A DNA stretch of 64,000 nucleotides, taken from assembly GCA_020091685.1 (NCBI GenBank), contig CM034608.1:2632505-2696504 (forward strand), in the 5' to 3' direction. Position numbers and translations under genes: made by a program. The notes beneath the pieces were generated by a model. The model was not told the DNA's origin and did not search any database. It saw only the letters and a program-made list of their open reading frames with translations. This document shows, in pieces, positions 33,020-45,261 of the stretch. This DNA is from Lutjanus erythropterus (lineage: Eukaryota > Chordata > Actinopteri > Lutjaniformes > Lutjanidae). Position 1 is the stretch's first letter. Every line of letters begins with the position of its first letter.

Positions 33020-35017
33020 CTGTAGAAACAAAACATCAAAGGGGGAAATTTTAAGACAAATTTGCCAAAAAAGTATAACCAGATGGAAACATTTAAAAAA
33101 AAAAAACCAAACAAACAGCAATAGCAACACATTGCACATTGTGTGGTGACATTTGCATCATCTCCCTCCTTCTGCTCTTCAGCCAAAGACTGAAAAATCC
33201 CAGCGTGTGTGCTGGAATTTTCTGAAATGCATACTTTTGTCCACATCATTCTTCCCCTCCTTACTTATCTCCCTCCACTTCCTGTGATTAGGCATTTCTC
33301 AAATGTAAGCTCTGATCAGGCCAAAAAGCAGTGTGAAAAATGGAGTGGAACTGAACTTGACTTTGATTGCTTCCCCATCTTTATGTGGTGCAAACATACA
33401 TGAATTCAAATTACAGCTTTTAAAGCCACTGAGGCAGAGTCTTGAGAGTGTTGGGAAGGTTACTTTAAAAATGTGTTCTGATACAGTTACTAATTACCTG
33501 TTTAAAAAAAAGTTGATAGTGACATACTCCAAGTATCACAGTAATAAACTTATGTAACTTGATTACCCTCTGTTGCTTTTGAATTACCTGAATATAAAGT
33601 ATATGAAAACTGTTTAGCCTAATAAAGTGTTCTGTTCTCTTCATCACCTATTAATGCATAGATTATTTTCTCCATTAATCGACTAGTTGTTTGGACAAAC
33701 ATTTAGGAAACATTGGGATAATATAAATACACAACTCAAAGTACACAAAATATATAATGAATGTGTAGCATTTTTGGATACTTTAAAGCACAAATGTTAC
33801 ATATTATAGCTTTAAACATATTGTTCTAATGTATGAAAGAATGCAGTTGAATGAAATCACTTCTGACATACTGTACCACCAGTCACTTTCTGAAATCTAC
33901 AGCATAATCCAATTAATTCATACAAGTTCCATCTAAAACAACATGTTACTGCAAGCTTTATTATCAAAAGAGCCATTTCTGGACAAAAATGAAAAAAGAA
34001 AATCAGTCTGTTAAATTCTTTATTTTCCATTTAGACTTTTTGTTTTGGATTTGGCTCCAGACTAGCTGGTAAAATTGGCTGGATCATCAAAACTGGGTAA
34101 TTTCATTCTAGACCAGGGGTCTGCAACCTGCGGCTCCGGAGCCACACGCAGCTCTTTAGCTGGCTTTTTTGTCTTCAATTCAAGTTTGTCTAAAGAAGAA
34201 AAGTAACTTATCTCAACTTAAATTTATAGATCGGCAAAACTTTTTAAAGTTTGTTTCAAAGCTCAAGAGTTTAAGTTGGGCTCAAAGCTCAAAAAACTAT
34301 TGCAGTACGTTGCTTTGAAATGTTGCATTGTCTAAACTCCTTTTTTTTTTTTTTTTTACAGTATAAACTGATTCCTACTTCCTCCAACTGTAAAAATATG
34401 CACCAAAAAATAGTTTGTCATCTAAAATGCGCATTGTGGCCTGTGTCTATAGCTCAGTGCCTTTTCCTCTACATCTTGAAGGTGGCTGGTCTGCACCAAA
34501 AATGGTGCAGCCAATCTGTAATCTAAGAGGGACTACTGGCAGGTAGAAGATGTTAGCATAGTGAGATAGCATCAGTTATATCAAAACTGGAGAGTATTTC
34601 TTCATTGAAAGAAGAGCAAAGAATGACACTGAAGGCTTTTCTCCATGGAAAAGATGTTTTCACTCTTCTCCTAACTGGCTTCAGCAAGAGTTTGATCTGA
34701 TTGGTTGAAGTTAGCCCGTGGTAAATTTGATGGACAGATGGTTCATCCAATCACCTGCCAAGTGTGTTTTGAAAGTGCCTGCCCTTTTCCAAGCAATTTC
34801 TAAGGACAATTTCACAGATGGCTCTGTGCATGTGTATGTATGCATGTACAGATGGATGCATGGATGTGCTGACTGATACATGAAAATGAAAGTTTTTTGA
34901 TTTTATTTCCAGTATGTATCAGTAGCACAGCTAAGAACCTTTTAAATGCAGAAAGGTCAGACGTTGTTCCTTGAGTGTCAGAGACCTCATGATGTGACTC
35001 ACAACATCCTACCATAC
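33020..35017 (-). other. Last sh3glb2 intron
   Basis: No second gene seen. It holds a hAT-like relic at 34110-34330 (TCTGCAACCTGCGGCTCCGG and AAGAGTTTAAGTTGGGCTC, related to 46930-47070) and a dispersed repeat at 34540-34830 (see 17735). The first 700 bases also have a decayed AT-rich repeat. Confidence 0.6.
34725..34812 (-). repeat. Dispersed repeat, inverted partner of 17735-17815
   Basis: GGTTCATCCAATCACCTGCC and GTGCCTGCCCTT match the copy at 17735-17815 in reverse. Confidence 0.85.
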
Positions 35018-35258
35018 CTCATCAGCCAACAGGGAGAGCTCGCTGGCATCGTGGGCATCGTAGTCATACAGGACCTTGGCCTTTCTGGTACCTGTGACAG
35101 GCAGCTGTGTCTGCTCCATAGCCAGCGTGCTGGGTCTTTGGCTGGAAGAGGAGGAGACTGTGGCCCCAGGAGAGGATGGTCCAGACAGGAAAGCAGAGGA
35201 GACAGGGTTGGGGCAGACAGCAGCAGAGGAGAGGGGGGCACCGACGGCATTAGCACAT
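35018..35258 (-). CDS. sh3glb2: sh3glb2 exon: Ser/Pro linker and first half of SH3 domain
   Basis: The exon codes for one split codon plus 80 residues. The first 57 are a low-complexity linker rich in Ser, Pro, Ala and Thr, with a run of five Ser, which in this family is poorly conserved. Then TRKAKVLYDYDAHDASELSL starts the SH3 domain with its ALYDY-type motif, ending in LADE. Acceptor is CTTCATACAG and donor GAG|GTATGG. The exon enters in phase 2 (the AG of the previous exon plus A makes Arg) and leaves in phase 0. Confidence 0.95.
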
Positions 35259-37414
35259 CTGTATGAAGATTAGACAAAGGATGAAGGATGTGAGTGGATT
35301 TTTCCGGCTTGTTCATTTGAGGTTTTTATAATTTTCCTGGACACGTCAGTGGTGCCAGATCCACTTTGGGGGTGGGGGAATTATAGTAGCTGGTGTCAGG
35401 AAATGTAACCGCCAGAAAATTTGACTTAAACCATAAATAACACTTCAAAGTCAAACCCATGAGACACCACTGATTCACAGTGGTGTGATGTTGGGGGGGG
35501 GTTGCATAATAAGTAGTAGTTTCTGTAGACAGTTTCATCCTGTCCAAGTGAACACAGATTTGGATTTATTCTTTTACCTTATGTATATATTGTTATATTT
35601 ACGACCTACAACTTTTTTTTCATTTACATTACTCCTCCTAGATAATCATTCCGATCAACTTTACAATTCGGGTCTGTGTAATCTCAAGACCTCTGTGATG
35701 CTAAAGTGCAAGGCTTTTTTGGGTTTGTTGAACAGTGTGTCCGCAGTGTTGACTATCCATGTTTCACCATGAAACAGGAAGTAGTTATAACCCAGCAGCC
35801 CTTGCTTTGCATTTCACCTAGATGAGCGTAAATCAGTAGGCACATGTATCACGTCCCAGACGTACAAAAAAGCCTCTTGGAGTCATACCGGTCACCTGAC
35901 AGGAAGTTGGCCATTCTTAATTAACTGTGCAATTTTAGCCCCTTTTGTTTTTCAGCTTCAAATTTGGCCAGTCTAATCTTAAGGCCTTTATGATGATAAA
36001 TGTGAACCTTTTCTATTTTTTTAATTTCATTGAACAGCATGTCCGTTGAATTTCCATGTTTCACCAAGTTGTTGTAACTCAAATATACATTTTCCAATCT
36101 GCCCCAAACATCACGTTTGAAGAAAGTCCTGGCCTTAAGAGAGCTACATTATATGCCAATATTTAGTCACAGTAATAGCGCCACCTATTGGCAACAGGAA
36201 ATGACAGATTCAGATTCAATTAAACTGAATTCTCTCCTTTGATGTACTCTTCCTCGTCCGTTGACCAGATCAATCTCAAAGCTGGTCAGCTGGGGAGGAT
36301 CTAGGGAGAGATTCATGGGGTGGCAAGAGGGTGGCATGGAGACTTTGAGAGGTGGAAAATAGTAAAAAGAAAAATGCTTATTCAAACACAAACAATAACA
36401 TATATCAATATTTGCTTAGAAAAGCCCCCAAATGAAAATATTATTGTGACACTTGAGCAAGCCATTGAATATGAATATCTAAAGGTGGCAATAAAAAGCA
36501 ATAAATTGTTTTATTTTCAACATAAGCCCATGACCTGGCCTAAAATGTGGCCAGAATAGATCATTAAATAATATGTGTTAGAGTGTCATCTCCTGCTGCA
36601 TTCACTTGCACTCAGAATTTAGAGTTTCAGTCTTGATAAATTTCCATCCAGCCACAACTTTTCATACATATATATATTCTGAACAAGAACAGTCCAAAAC
36701 TGGGGTGGCAGCTGGGGTAACACGACATCTTTTAGGGATGGCAACTGCCACCCCATGCCACCCCTCTAAATTCGCCCCTGCTGGTCAGAAAAGCCTTCAG
36801 GCCTTGATGAATTAAGTATTTCTGATGCTGATTGTGAAGCTTGCGATTTTTCATTAAGTGGCGTGTCTGTGTTGTGGCACTGAATTTCAAAGTTTTACCA
36901 TGAAACAGGAAATTGTTGTATCTCAAATGCAGATCGTTGCATCTTTTTCAAACTTCACGTTTGATGAGAGTCGATGAGCGCCAATATTAAATCGAACATT
37001 CAAAGCCATGTGCTGCCACCCTCCTGACACACACATGGTGCAAGGTTCTGTCACCACTGCTTGCAGCTTTAATTTTGTATCGTTCTTGCTTTTATTCAGA
37101 TTTAATTGTTATTTCATTGCAGCCTTATTAAGTTGGTGGCTTGTGGGTCACATCTGGCTGAGATGTGACCTCCGAGTTGCCTCTGGGCAATGCATGAAAA
37201 AGAAACGGTCAAACTGCAGGAATTCATTTGCAGCATTGCGTAACTATGACTACCACAGAGCAGCTAGCTTGCTCAGACCATTAAGTTGTGCCCATCAGGG
37301 ACCAGTGTCCCCTGTACCCCCCAAGAGTCTACAATAATAATAAAATAACCACTTACTCGCAGTGATACGGTTCTGACACCAAAACTAAACTAAAACTAAA
37401 ACAAATACTGAAAC

Positions 37415-37500
37415 TAAAAGAGGTTGCTCAGTAGAACAAAGATCCCTGCCAGGCAAAGGATGGTGAAGCACCTACTGCAATGCCAACACAACTGTCTGAT
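37415..37500 (-). repeat. Dispersed repeat, inverted partner of 8600-8715
   Basis: GATCCCTGCCAGGCAAAGG and ATGGTGAAGCACCTACTGCA match the copy at 8600-8715 in reverse. Confidence 0.8.
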
Positions 37501-38649
37501 GCAAGGATTTTCAACAAGTCTGAATGACACAGGTCATGAATGTGGACAAAATAAATTAGGCTGATCAGTCCAGTAGTATTTGAGATTAGCTCAAGCTGTA
37601 GGTCCAGTGATCACACACGTGCACACAAACCCACTCACACACACACAGAAGCAATTACATGATTCCCTCCAGGCTTACTCCAGGTGAGGGTAACACCTTC
37701 CACCTTGACCACGTTCATGGTGTCTTCGTCCCAGTCTAAAAGTGGTTACAGTACATGCGATACAGCTGCAACATCACTGATTCCGGTTCTTTTTAGCATC
37801 ACTCTATAATTTTATACATATTCAAAAATCAATCTGTATCTTCCAGGTTTTTTTGGTAAACATTAGCAAAATCAACACAAATATTCTGTAGATGGTCGAC
37901 ATCAAGTGTTTCAAATTGTGTTCAGCTTGGTCAAACAGTGTTTAATATCTTGCTGTAATTTGTACTGTATGCACAACATTTCTTATTTCATCTCATTTTT
38001 GAACACATTTCAAAAAAATGTAACCACACACTGAAGAAAAACAGGTTGATGTATGATTTTTTTTTTCAGAATTGTTCCTCTAACAGTTAATTTTCACTCA
38101 TTACCAGCAGATTATTTTAACATCATTCAATTATTCATTCTCATTAACTTCAACTCAGAACTTTATTAATTGTATGCAGAACTAAGAACTACTTAGTGTT
38201 TACTGTCAGCTGATGTTGGGGACAGGTGTCTTATCCTGATGATCTATTGGTCTGAAGACATGTCCTTTAACCATAAAGTCACAGGTTCAAATTCCCAAGT
38301 GGACAGTGTGGTGTTAGAATGTAGATTGCGAATTCTTTCCATTACTCAGGCCTGTATAATTACCCTCACTGACCTCAAGGAAATGTTGCAACATTGAGGT
38401 TTACCAAATAGCTGTTTGGCATAGAGCCAAAATTATTTATGATTTTAATCTTTCAAGTCATCAGCACCTGGTCCGCTGCTTTTCAGAAGTCTTTTTTGCA
38501 TCCTGCTTGGACCCCATTAAAACCTGCTTGCTGGTCTTGTTATCTTTCTTTCCAGTTCCCCTCCTGTCTTCAGAAACAATCTGTGGTTGTCTGGATGTTC
38601 TCAAAAATGTGTGAACCTCATTTCCCATCAAACATCAGTCTGGTTAGAG

Positions 38650-38784
38650 CAGTGTTTCTCAATTCCAGTCCTCAGGCCCCCCTGTCCTGCATGTTTTAGA
38701 TGTTTCCCTGCTCCAACACACCTGATTCAAACATCTAAAACATGCAGGGCAGGGGGGCCTGAGGACCGGAATTGAGAAACACTG
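38650..38784. mobile_element. Palindromic hAT-type MITE (135 bp) with 8-bp TSD
   Basis: Nearly the whole element is one hairpin: about 56-bp arms beginning CAGTGTTTCTCAATTCC(A/G)G differ at only two positions, with a loop of about 24 bases. It is flanked by GGTTAGAG (38642-38649) and GGCTAGAG (38785-38792), an 8-bp target duplication with one change, which points to hAT. Confidence 0.9.
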
Positions 38785-38833
38785 GGCTAGAGAAATATGC
38801 CTGTGAATATTCTCATTCATCCAGGTCATAGTT

Positions 38834-38909
38834 ATCTTAGGGCATTAAATCGATCGCAACTTTTCGCAATTTTACCAGTCCAGTTGCGATCGATTTAATG
38901 CCCTAAGAT
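38834..38909. repeat. Perfect 28-bp hairpin, AT-rich, next to the MITE
   Basis: 38834-38861 and 38882-38909 are exact inverted copies (containing CTTAGGGCATTAAATCGATC) with a 20-base loop. It is followed by TACTGGGCTAGAGAAA, which repeats the ACTGGGCTAGAGAAA found at the right end of the MITE at 38781. No 8-bp TSD or TTAA flank was seen. Confidence 0.9.
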
Positions 38910-39498
38910 TACTGGGCTAGAGAAAGCTGTTACAGCTCTCCATTTTTTTTAACCCATAGAAAATATTTACACTGCACGGTTTATTGATCTGTTTTAAAGC
39001 TACAACAAGGAGTTTTTAATGGTTATGAAACAGTCTCATGTCTCTGTGCCTAATTTTCACAGGCAAAGTTACAGTGAGCAGTACGTTAGCCAATTAAAAA
39101 GAAGCAAGAGAAGATTTCTATTTAATTTTTATGCTATTATTTGTCGTTGTTACGGAAAAAACACTACAGCTTTTGTCCACGGGGGCTCCAAAATCAACAA
39201 ATATGAAAGGCCCTTGTAGTAGCTTTAATTATTAATATCATTATGTATAGACTCAATATTAACCCATTATACTGTCTCGTCAATTTTTTCCTTCTTTTCT
39301 TTCCCATCAATTCATGTTTAAGCGGCTTTAGAACATTGTATTGAAGTTATATGATGCTTACACCAAATGTCAAACCCAAGAAGAGGCCATGTGGCACAAT
39401 CTCATCAGATTTTATGTTTTCTACAAAATTTCATACATTCATGTTTTACATACTGTATATTAAATAACACTTGTCATTACCCCAACACTACTTTGTGG

Positions 39499-39746
39499 TA
39501 AGGACAAATGTACAGGAACAAACGGGGAAAACCATGAAAAAATAAATGTTACAGATTAAAATCTTAACAACTATTTTGAAGAGTCAAAAATGCCTGTAGT
39601 TGGAGAAACATCAGATGTGTGTATTGATCATACATGCCAACACTGGGACCTCAAAAATAAAGAAGTCCTCCCTATTTGAGATTTTAATCTGTAACATGTT
39701 CATTTCTTCATGGTTTTCTATGTTTGTTCTTATACATTTGTCCTTA
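39499..39746. mobile_element. Inverted-repeat MITE with about 65-bp arms
   Basis: 39499-39563 (TAAGGACAAATGTACAGGAA...) and 39680-39746 are inverted copies at roughly 85% identity, around a 116-base spacer. No coding capacity. Confidence 0.8.
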
Positions 39747-41350
39747 TGGCAACATAATGTTGCAGCCAGAAATTAATATTAATATTTTTTATTATTTCTA
39801 TAAATTTTTAAGATATTTAAATGTATTTTCATCAAACTTTGTGCTAACAAATGCTGGAAATTACTGAATGGAAAATTTAGATAGTAACCTTGGATGTCAA
39901 TTCTGTTCATACACACTACAGGATATATGTTGCTTTTTATGACAGATATTAAATTCTAACCTGTAAATCATCTCTACTGTAGTGTTAAAATCATGTAAAA
40001 ATTGCAAATAAAACTTAAAAAAGCAGTAATGCAATCTTGTGTTGGTAAGTACACAATGTTAACATTTAACAACAAGCTTCTGTTTGCATTAGCTGGGTTA
40101 CATTCGGTCTCAATCAATATTAGAACAATTTTCAGATTTGCTGTTCTCATTCGTCACTTAGACACTCCAGGTTGAGAAATACTGAAGTTACCATTTGTGA
40201 TCATGTTGACAGAAACACAAAGTCTTTACTGCAACACCTCAAACTGTTGCGGTAAAGACATGTCATTTTTAGTAATTTTACAGATAAATGGCTGCTACCA
40301 AGGTCTGCAAGATTTGAGTTTTAGAGATTTTGTTTCCGGCATTCTGGTGATTTTTAAAAAATGAAAATGAAGTGAAATAATAAGTACACTGTAACATCTT
40401 TTATGTTGTTAAATGTAACATTTCTAAGAAAGAATACACATAAGTTCATAAGGCATTAAAAGTGCGTGTCTCTTTCTTTTAAAACTTCCCTTAAGAAAAA
40501 GGAAGTCTTCAGAGAAAGTCTGATCTGGTGTCGCTGTATCGTAGACGTTTAGAGTCGTACAGGCCTTCTACATGTGGCGTCAGAAACAGTCTTGGCACCT
40601 TTTTTCCCCTTTTCATTATCTCGGTCTGTCATGAACTGGGAGAGATACAGGAGAACTGTGATCCTGGGAGGAAATATAGAGGGGGTGATGAGAAACAGGA
40701 GCTCCCTTGGAAAATCATGAGGGATGTAACACTTGCTTTCCAATAAAAACTACAAACATCATCTGCGGTCACTTTCAATAAACCGATGACGTCCTTGAGA
40801 AACTGGAAATTGTCCAAGGAAGAAGATAAAGGTCTGAATAAGCTCACTGTGCTTATAAACTGCTCAATGTGATGCAACATGGAACTCACAAGGGGCAGCA
40901 GCAGCCAAACTATGATGATTTGTGAGGATGTCTCTCATCTGTTCTGCTGTTTGGATGCAGTAAGATGGCTGTTGTGATCATCTTGGATTGAAGATTTTGC
41001 TGTTTTTGCAAAATGGGGCCCTTTTTATTTTATGTCAGCAGTTTCAGGGTCCACGTGACACAACAAGGAAGCATGTGGCTTATCTTAGAATACAATCTTT
41101 GCTGTCAGTAAGTGGCGTAAGCAGATTACGCACTTCAGGCTACGTGAGCCGGAGCAAGTGTGTGCCAAAACCAACTCTTAACTGGTCTCACGCTGCGACT
41201 GCCTCTGAGCTAATCACAACGTGACAGATGAAGTTATTCAAAAACATTTTGAAACTTCTTTGATTGCTTCACGAAGTCCCATTACCCTCTGGCACGAGTG
41301 TCGGAGCTACAGAAGATCCATCCTGATCTAATCCACCTGTTAGCTGTTAA

Positions 41351-42250
41351 AGCCAAAACGCACTAAAGGCTTCAGCTGACACACATCAGTCCACAAAACA
41401 CTGCTGGAGTTTCACAGGAAAACAGTGTTGCAGAAAAGTACACAGGCTCTCACCCGAGCGGCGCAGCTGCAAAGAAATGTTCCTCTTCTATGTCGAAGTC
41501 CTCAGACATTTTCTTCTTTGTTGAAAGTTTGCAAAGTCAACACCATTTCTGAGCAGATCTCTCTCTGCTGCCTGAGTCACTTCCACATACAGATGTGAAG
41601 GTATCGCAAGATCTCGTATATCTCGTGTTGTGCCGCTTGGGCCAGAGCCTGTGTATCCGCTTCAGGTGTTTGCACAAGGATCAGGTCTGAGAGGCTACAG
41701 CTGACATTTAGTCTAAAAATATGGTGGAAATGGTGTCTTTTTGGGTCAAATTTTAATGTCGCAGCTTACGGACACTTGGATTACACCACACGAGCAGTAT
41801 AGAGACATTTTGTGGGGGTTTTGTGGGTTTTTTTTACATTTTAAAACTGGTCACCATTCACTTCAATTGTACTGGATTTGGCTACAATTCTGTTTTCCGC
41901 TGAAGCTCCAGGAGTGTTTTGTGAACTGGAGATCTTCACCCATCCTCACATCAACACAGGGGTGAGGAGATACTGAGTGAAATTTCATTTTTGGGTGAAC
42001 TATTGCTTTAATCGGTGTGGAGTAATTCAGCCTTTTTTAAAATCCTATTTAGCTCTCCGCAAATATGTACTGCGGCTGCAGCAAAAAACCCTGGTCCCCA
42101 TTTGATGCTCCAAAATCGAAACAAGTTTGGAGTGCGAGCGTCAAGGCAGTTTGACGCGCGTCAAGATGCTTTCAGTGCATGTTCTGCCATTTAGAACAAT
42201 GGGTGTACTTCAAAACGCGAGCGTCAGATGCCTTTAGTGCGTTTTGGCCT
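41351..42250 (-). mobile_element. Non-autonomous element with TTAA flank, piggyBac-like
   Basis: The ends are inverted copies of AAGGCCAAAACGCACTAAAG (left copy AGCCAAAACGCACTAAAGGC), flanked by TTAA (41347-41350) and TTAG (42251-42254); TTAA targets are the mark of piggyBac. Inside are a short minus-strand coding start (next entry) and a tail with TTCATTTTTGGGTGAACTAT, related to 62440-62640. It lies only 36 bases downstream of an sh3glb2 splice donor. Confidence 0.75.
41454..41509 (-). CDS. Short ATG exon carried by the element, function unproven
   Basis: ATG at 41509-41507 opens 18 codons and two bases, MSEDFDIEEEHFFAAAPL(G), then a strong donor CGG|GTGAGA. The sequence is acidic, like the start of several transposase families (piggyBac-derived among them), so it is probably exon 1 of the parent transposase left behind in a deleted copy. 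Its donor phase (2) fits the acceptor phase of the sh3glb2 exon at 35258, which would give a start codon joined to the linker and SH3 domain without the BAR domain. No transcript evidence exists here. I class it as an inference. Confidence 0.35.
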
Positions 42251-42286
42251 TTAGAGACAAAGCGACCAGCAGCAGTGCGTCCTCAC

Positions 42287-42387
42287 CTGTTGAGCTCCCT
42301 CTGAAGGTCCTGCATGTAGTGATGACACTGGGCGTAGTAAGTGGCCTGAGCCTCTGCAAAATCATGCAAACAGCGCAGGTGGTTGAG
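42287..42387 (-). CDS. sh3glb2: sh3glb2 exon: last BAR helix
   Basis: The exon has 33 codons plus AG, which joins the next exon's A to make Arg. It encodes LNHLRCLHDFAEAQATYYAQ and CHHYMQDLQRELN, the end of the third BAR helix in endophilin B (the L-R-C-L-H and Y-Y-A-Q-C motifs are family-typical). Acceptor CCCCTCAG, donor CAG|GTGAGG. It follows the exon ending in GISSTH in phase 0. Confidence 0.96.
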
Positions 42388-45261
42388 CTGAGGGGAGAAA
42401 AGAAAAGATGAAATCAGTATTAAGTGGAAACCCCAGCAGTGCACAATGACAGCTTGTTTCATTATTATCAGAATACACTGATTTCAGTTCAGTCAAAGGT
42501 TCAACATGAATGATACTAAAATTGCTCTTCTTGGACTTCATCATGTGGTGTACAATACATCACACACTGACAGTGTATCCAATTCAGTTCATTTGTACAG
42601 TGCAAGATGATCACAACGTTATCTCAGGGCACTTTTCAAATAAAGCAGGTCCCTCCACCAAGAGCAAGCACTGAGGCAGCCGTGGCGAGGAAAAACTTCC
42701 TTTTATCCAGCACAACTCTGAAGGATATGTGCCAAAATAATCTTCACAAATGAGCAGCATTTTTGATTTCTGAAGTGTGCAGAGTTGGCAAAAGTCCACA
42801 CATTCTTTACTCAAGTAGAAGTACAGACATTTGTGTAAAAAACTTCTTTACTGCATTAAAAGTGAAAAAGTTCAGGCTCTGAAATGTACTCAGAATATAG
42901 AAGTAAGAAGTCGTCCTCTGAAGGACATTTCTACTGACTGTTTCTTTGCAAAGCTGACTGAGGTTGTTCTCGTCTTGTTATGTCTTTTTTGAGTTGTTAC
43001 ATTGTTTTTGTGTTGTTGTATTGTTTTCATCTCATGTCTTTTATGTTGTTTAATCTTGGAACATCGCTCACGTCGTTTCATCTTGTTTCGTCATTTTCAT
43101 CTCTTACGTTGTTTTCATCTTGTTACATCTTTTACATCATTTTTGTCATGTTATGTCTTTTATGTCGATTTTATCTTGCTGTATTTTTAGTTTCATAACA
43201 TATTTCTTGTTTTGTTATGTCTTTTTATTACAGTGATTTTAACTTTTACCTTGTTTTTGTCTTGTTATGAAGTTTTTGTTACACTACTGTCTTTTATGTT
43301 GTTTTCATCTTGTTACATCTTTTTCATCTTTTTTCATTGGTTTTGTCTTGTTACATCTTTTACTTCATTTTTGTCAAGTTGTCTTTTATGTTGATTTTAT
43401 CTTGTTGACTTTTTCATTTTGTAACATTGTCTTTTTAATCTTTTACTTTCATTTTGTCTTGTTATGACATTTTTGTCTCATTACGTCCTTTATGCTGTTT
43501 TTGTCTTGTTACATCTTTTATGTAACTTTCATTATGTTAGGTATTTTACGTTGTATTCATTTTTGTTGTCTTTTTTGTCTCATTGTGATGTTTTTTGTCT
43601 TGTTATATCTTTTTTGTCTCTTTTATGCCGTTTTTCTTCTTGTTACGTTATGTAGCATCTGTCAGGCATGATATGCATTGAAGGATAAACTAAGTAATTG
43701 CCCTTTCTTTGTTACTGTTCCATCCATTTAAGTTGAAATCAGTCTTGATGTTCAGTAGAGAGCGCACAATGATGCAAAATAATCTAATGAATAATTCCCC
43801 TAAAACACATTAACATTAAAGGAGTAGAAAGTACAGATATTTGTGTTCAAGTGTAGCGAACAAAAGTAAAAAGTTGTAAGAAAAATAAATACTCAAAGCA
43901 CAGGTACCTGAAAACTCTACTGAAGTACAGTAATAAAGTATTTGTTACTTATCTTTTTACTTCTGGTGATTGTATTAAGTAACAAAGTATAACATCAGGC
44001 TCTAAGAGCGTCCTTCATTTATAGTTAGATCTTCCTGAATTGCTCAGAGCAAAGACTTTTTGGCTTTTTATTGTCAAAAGTCGTGGACAGTACCTGGTAC
44101 TTTTTTTGGTTGTGTCTCTGTTAAGGTTCGGAGCGAGCTGAACTGATACTAAAGGTGTGATTCCACTGCATGGTACGACTCAACTCACTTGGGGTACCAA
44201 GGTACTGAATTTCGTTTTCTACTGCAGATAGTTCCTCCTAACATATTCTTAGTCGATGCACATAACAACGCCACGAGAAACTGCAGTGATCATCTTCAAC
44301 ATGACCCCAACACAGGAACAATGAAGGAAATGGAAGAGACGACTGTTTGTCACAGCAAGGAGACAAACTTGCTGTTACACAAAAGGCTGAATGCAGCAAC
44401 AGTGTTTCCACTGCAGGGACCGGGGTCTAAAAATAGGTTTCTGGGACATTGTTTAACCCCCCAAAAAGGTCCCCACTCGGGGGCACTACTTTCCAAAAGT
44501 ACTTTGGTGGGGCTTGCAGAGCTGAACATTTCTGATTGGCTGAGTATTTTATTTCAGGCACCATTTTTAAAAAAAATCTGCATCTGAAAAACAGTTTGAC
44601 TTTTGTTTCTTCGACACATCAACATGGAGTTAGAAAAGAAAATATACAACAGATGGACTGATGATAATCATTGTTGTACAGTCATGCACAAAAATGACTT
44701 ATGAAAACAGCCATCGGTTTTTCCATCACCGGACTAATTTGCCTAAACCTTGCGGTTCTTCAGATCGTGGTGGAAACACAGACAACACCTGGCTGAAGGA
44801 ACCTTTTTGTTCCTTGGAAAGTAGCTCTTTGGACTAAAAGTTCAAGGAACCTTGGGTGGAAATGCAGCAAAAGAAGAGTAAATAGGTGGACCTTAAATAA
44901 GCTACAATAGATTCCACCACTTTGAGCACTTTGTATCTCCAGTCCTTCAAAGATCAGCAGAATCAACACAGTAACGGTAGAAATTTGGGCATCAGAGATC
45001 ACTGAAGTTGAATTTGAAACCCTGCAACCAAATCCACTGCTAGCAGCATGAAATACATTTTTTTAATTTCTATAAATACTATTTTATTTTTACTGTTTCA
45101 GTAATTCTGCAACATTTGGGAGAAGACTGTACAGGAATTCATGTTGCTCATTTCCTCTGGACAGGATTCAAGGACAGTCAGGACACTGACTAAAAGTTTT
45201 CTAGCAGACTCTGCTGACTCAGAAGGAGACACTCGATGACATTATGGTCGCCTACACTCAC
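42388..45261 (-). other. sh3glb2 intron with split MITE and minisatellite
   Basis: No coding sequence recognised. 42790-42960 and 43800-43970 are two ends of one element (relative of 11540-12075) separated by the T-rich minisatellite. 44159-44222 is a fish repeat end (CCACTGCATGGTACGACTC). 44402-44868 is a MITE with GTTTCCACTGCAGGGACC and inverted ATTTCCACCCAAGGTTCC ends. Confidence 0.6.
42965..43655. repeat. T-rich degenerate minisatellite
   Basis: About 690 bp of imperfect units such as TTTTGTCTTGTTACATCTTT with TATGTTG, with periods varying around 25-30 bp. The strand bias is extreme (almost no A-rich tracts). It divides a MITE into two halves. Confidence 0.88.

Larger units (their letters stand above)
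35259..42286 (-). other. Large sh3glb2 intron (7 kb)
   Basis: It contains repeats only: three related units with CACCA(T)GAAACAGGAA and CAAACTTCACGTTTGA near 35760-37000, with an insertion at about 36230-36810 that has (T)GGGGTGGCA ends; the 37415 copy of a dispersed repeat; MITEs at 38650, 38834, 39499 and 41351. Other stretches (37500-38640, 38930-39490 and 39760-41340) show nothing I can name. Confidence 0.6.

Noticed and set aside
34999..35316. 105-codon minus-strand frame over the SH3 exon
   Set aside because: It is the wrong frame; the sh3glb2 frame is fixed by the VLYDY motif and by splice phases.
43002..43655. Phe/Leu/Ser-rich frames that look like membrane proteins
   Set aside because: They are translations of the T-rich minisatellite.
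44189..44587. 132-codon plus-strand frame in an sh3glb2 intron
   Set aside because: It crosses from one fish repeat end into another MITE, and its composition is not protein-like.
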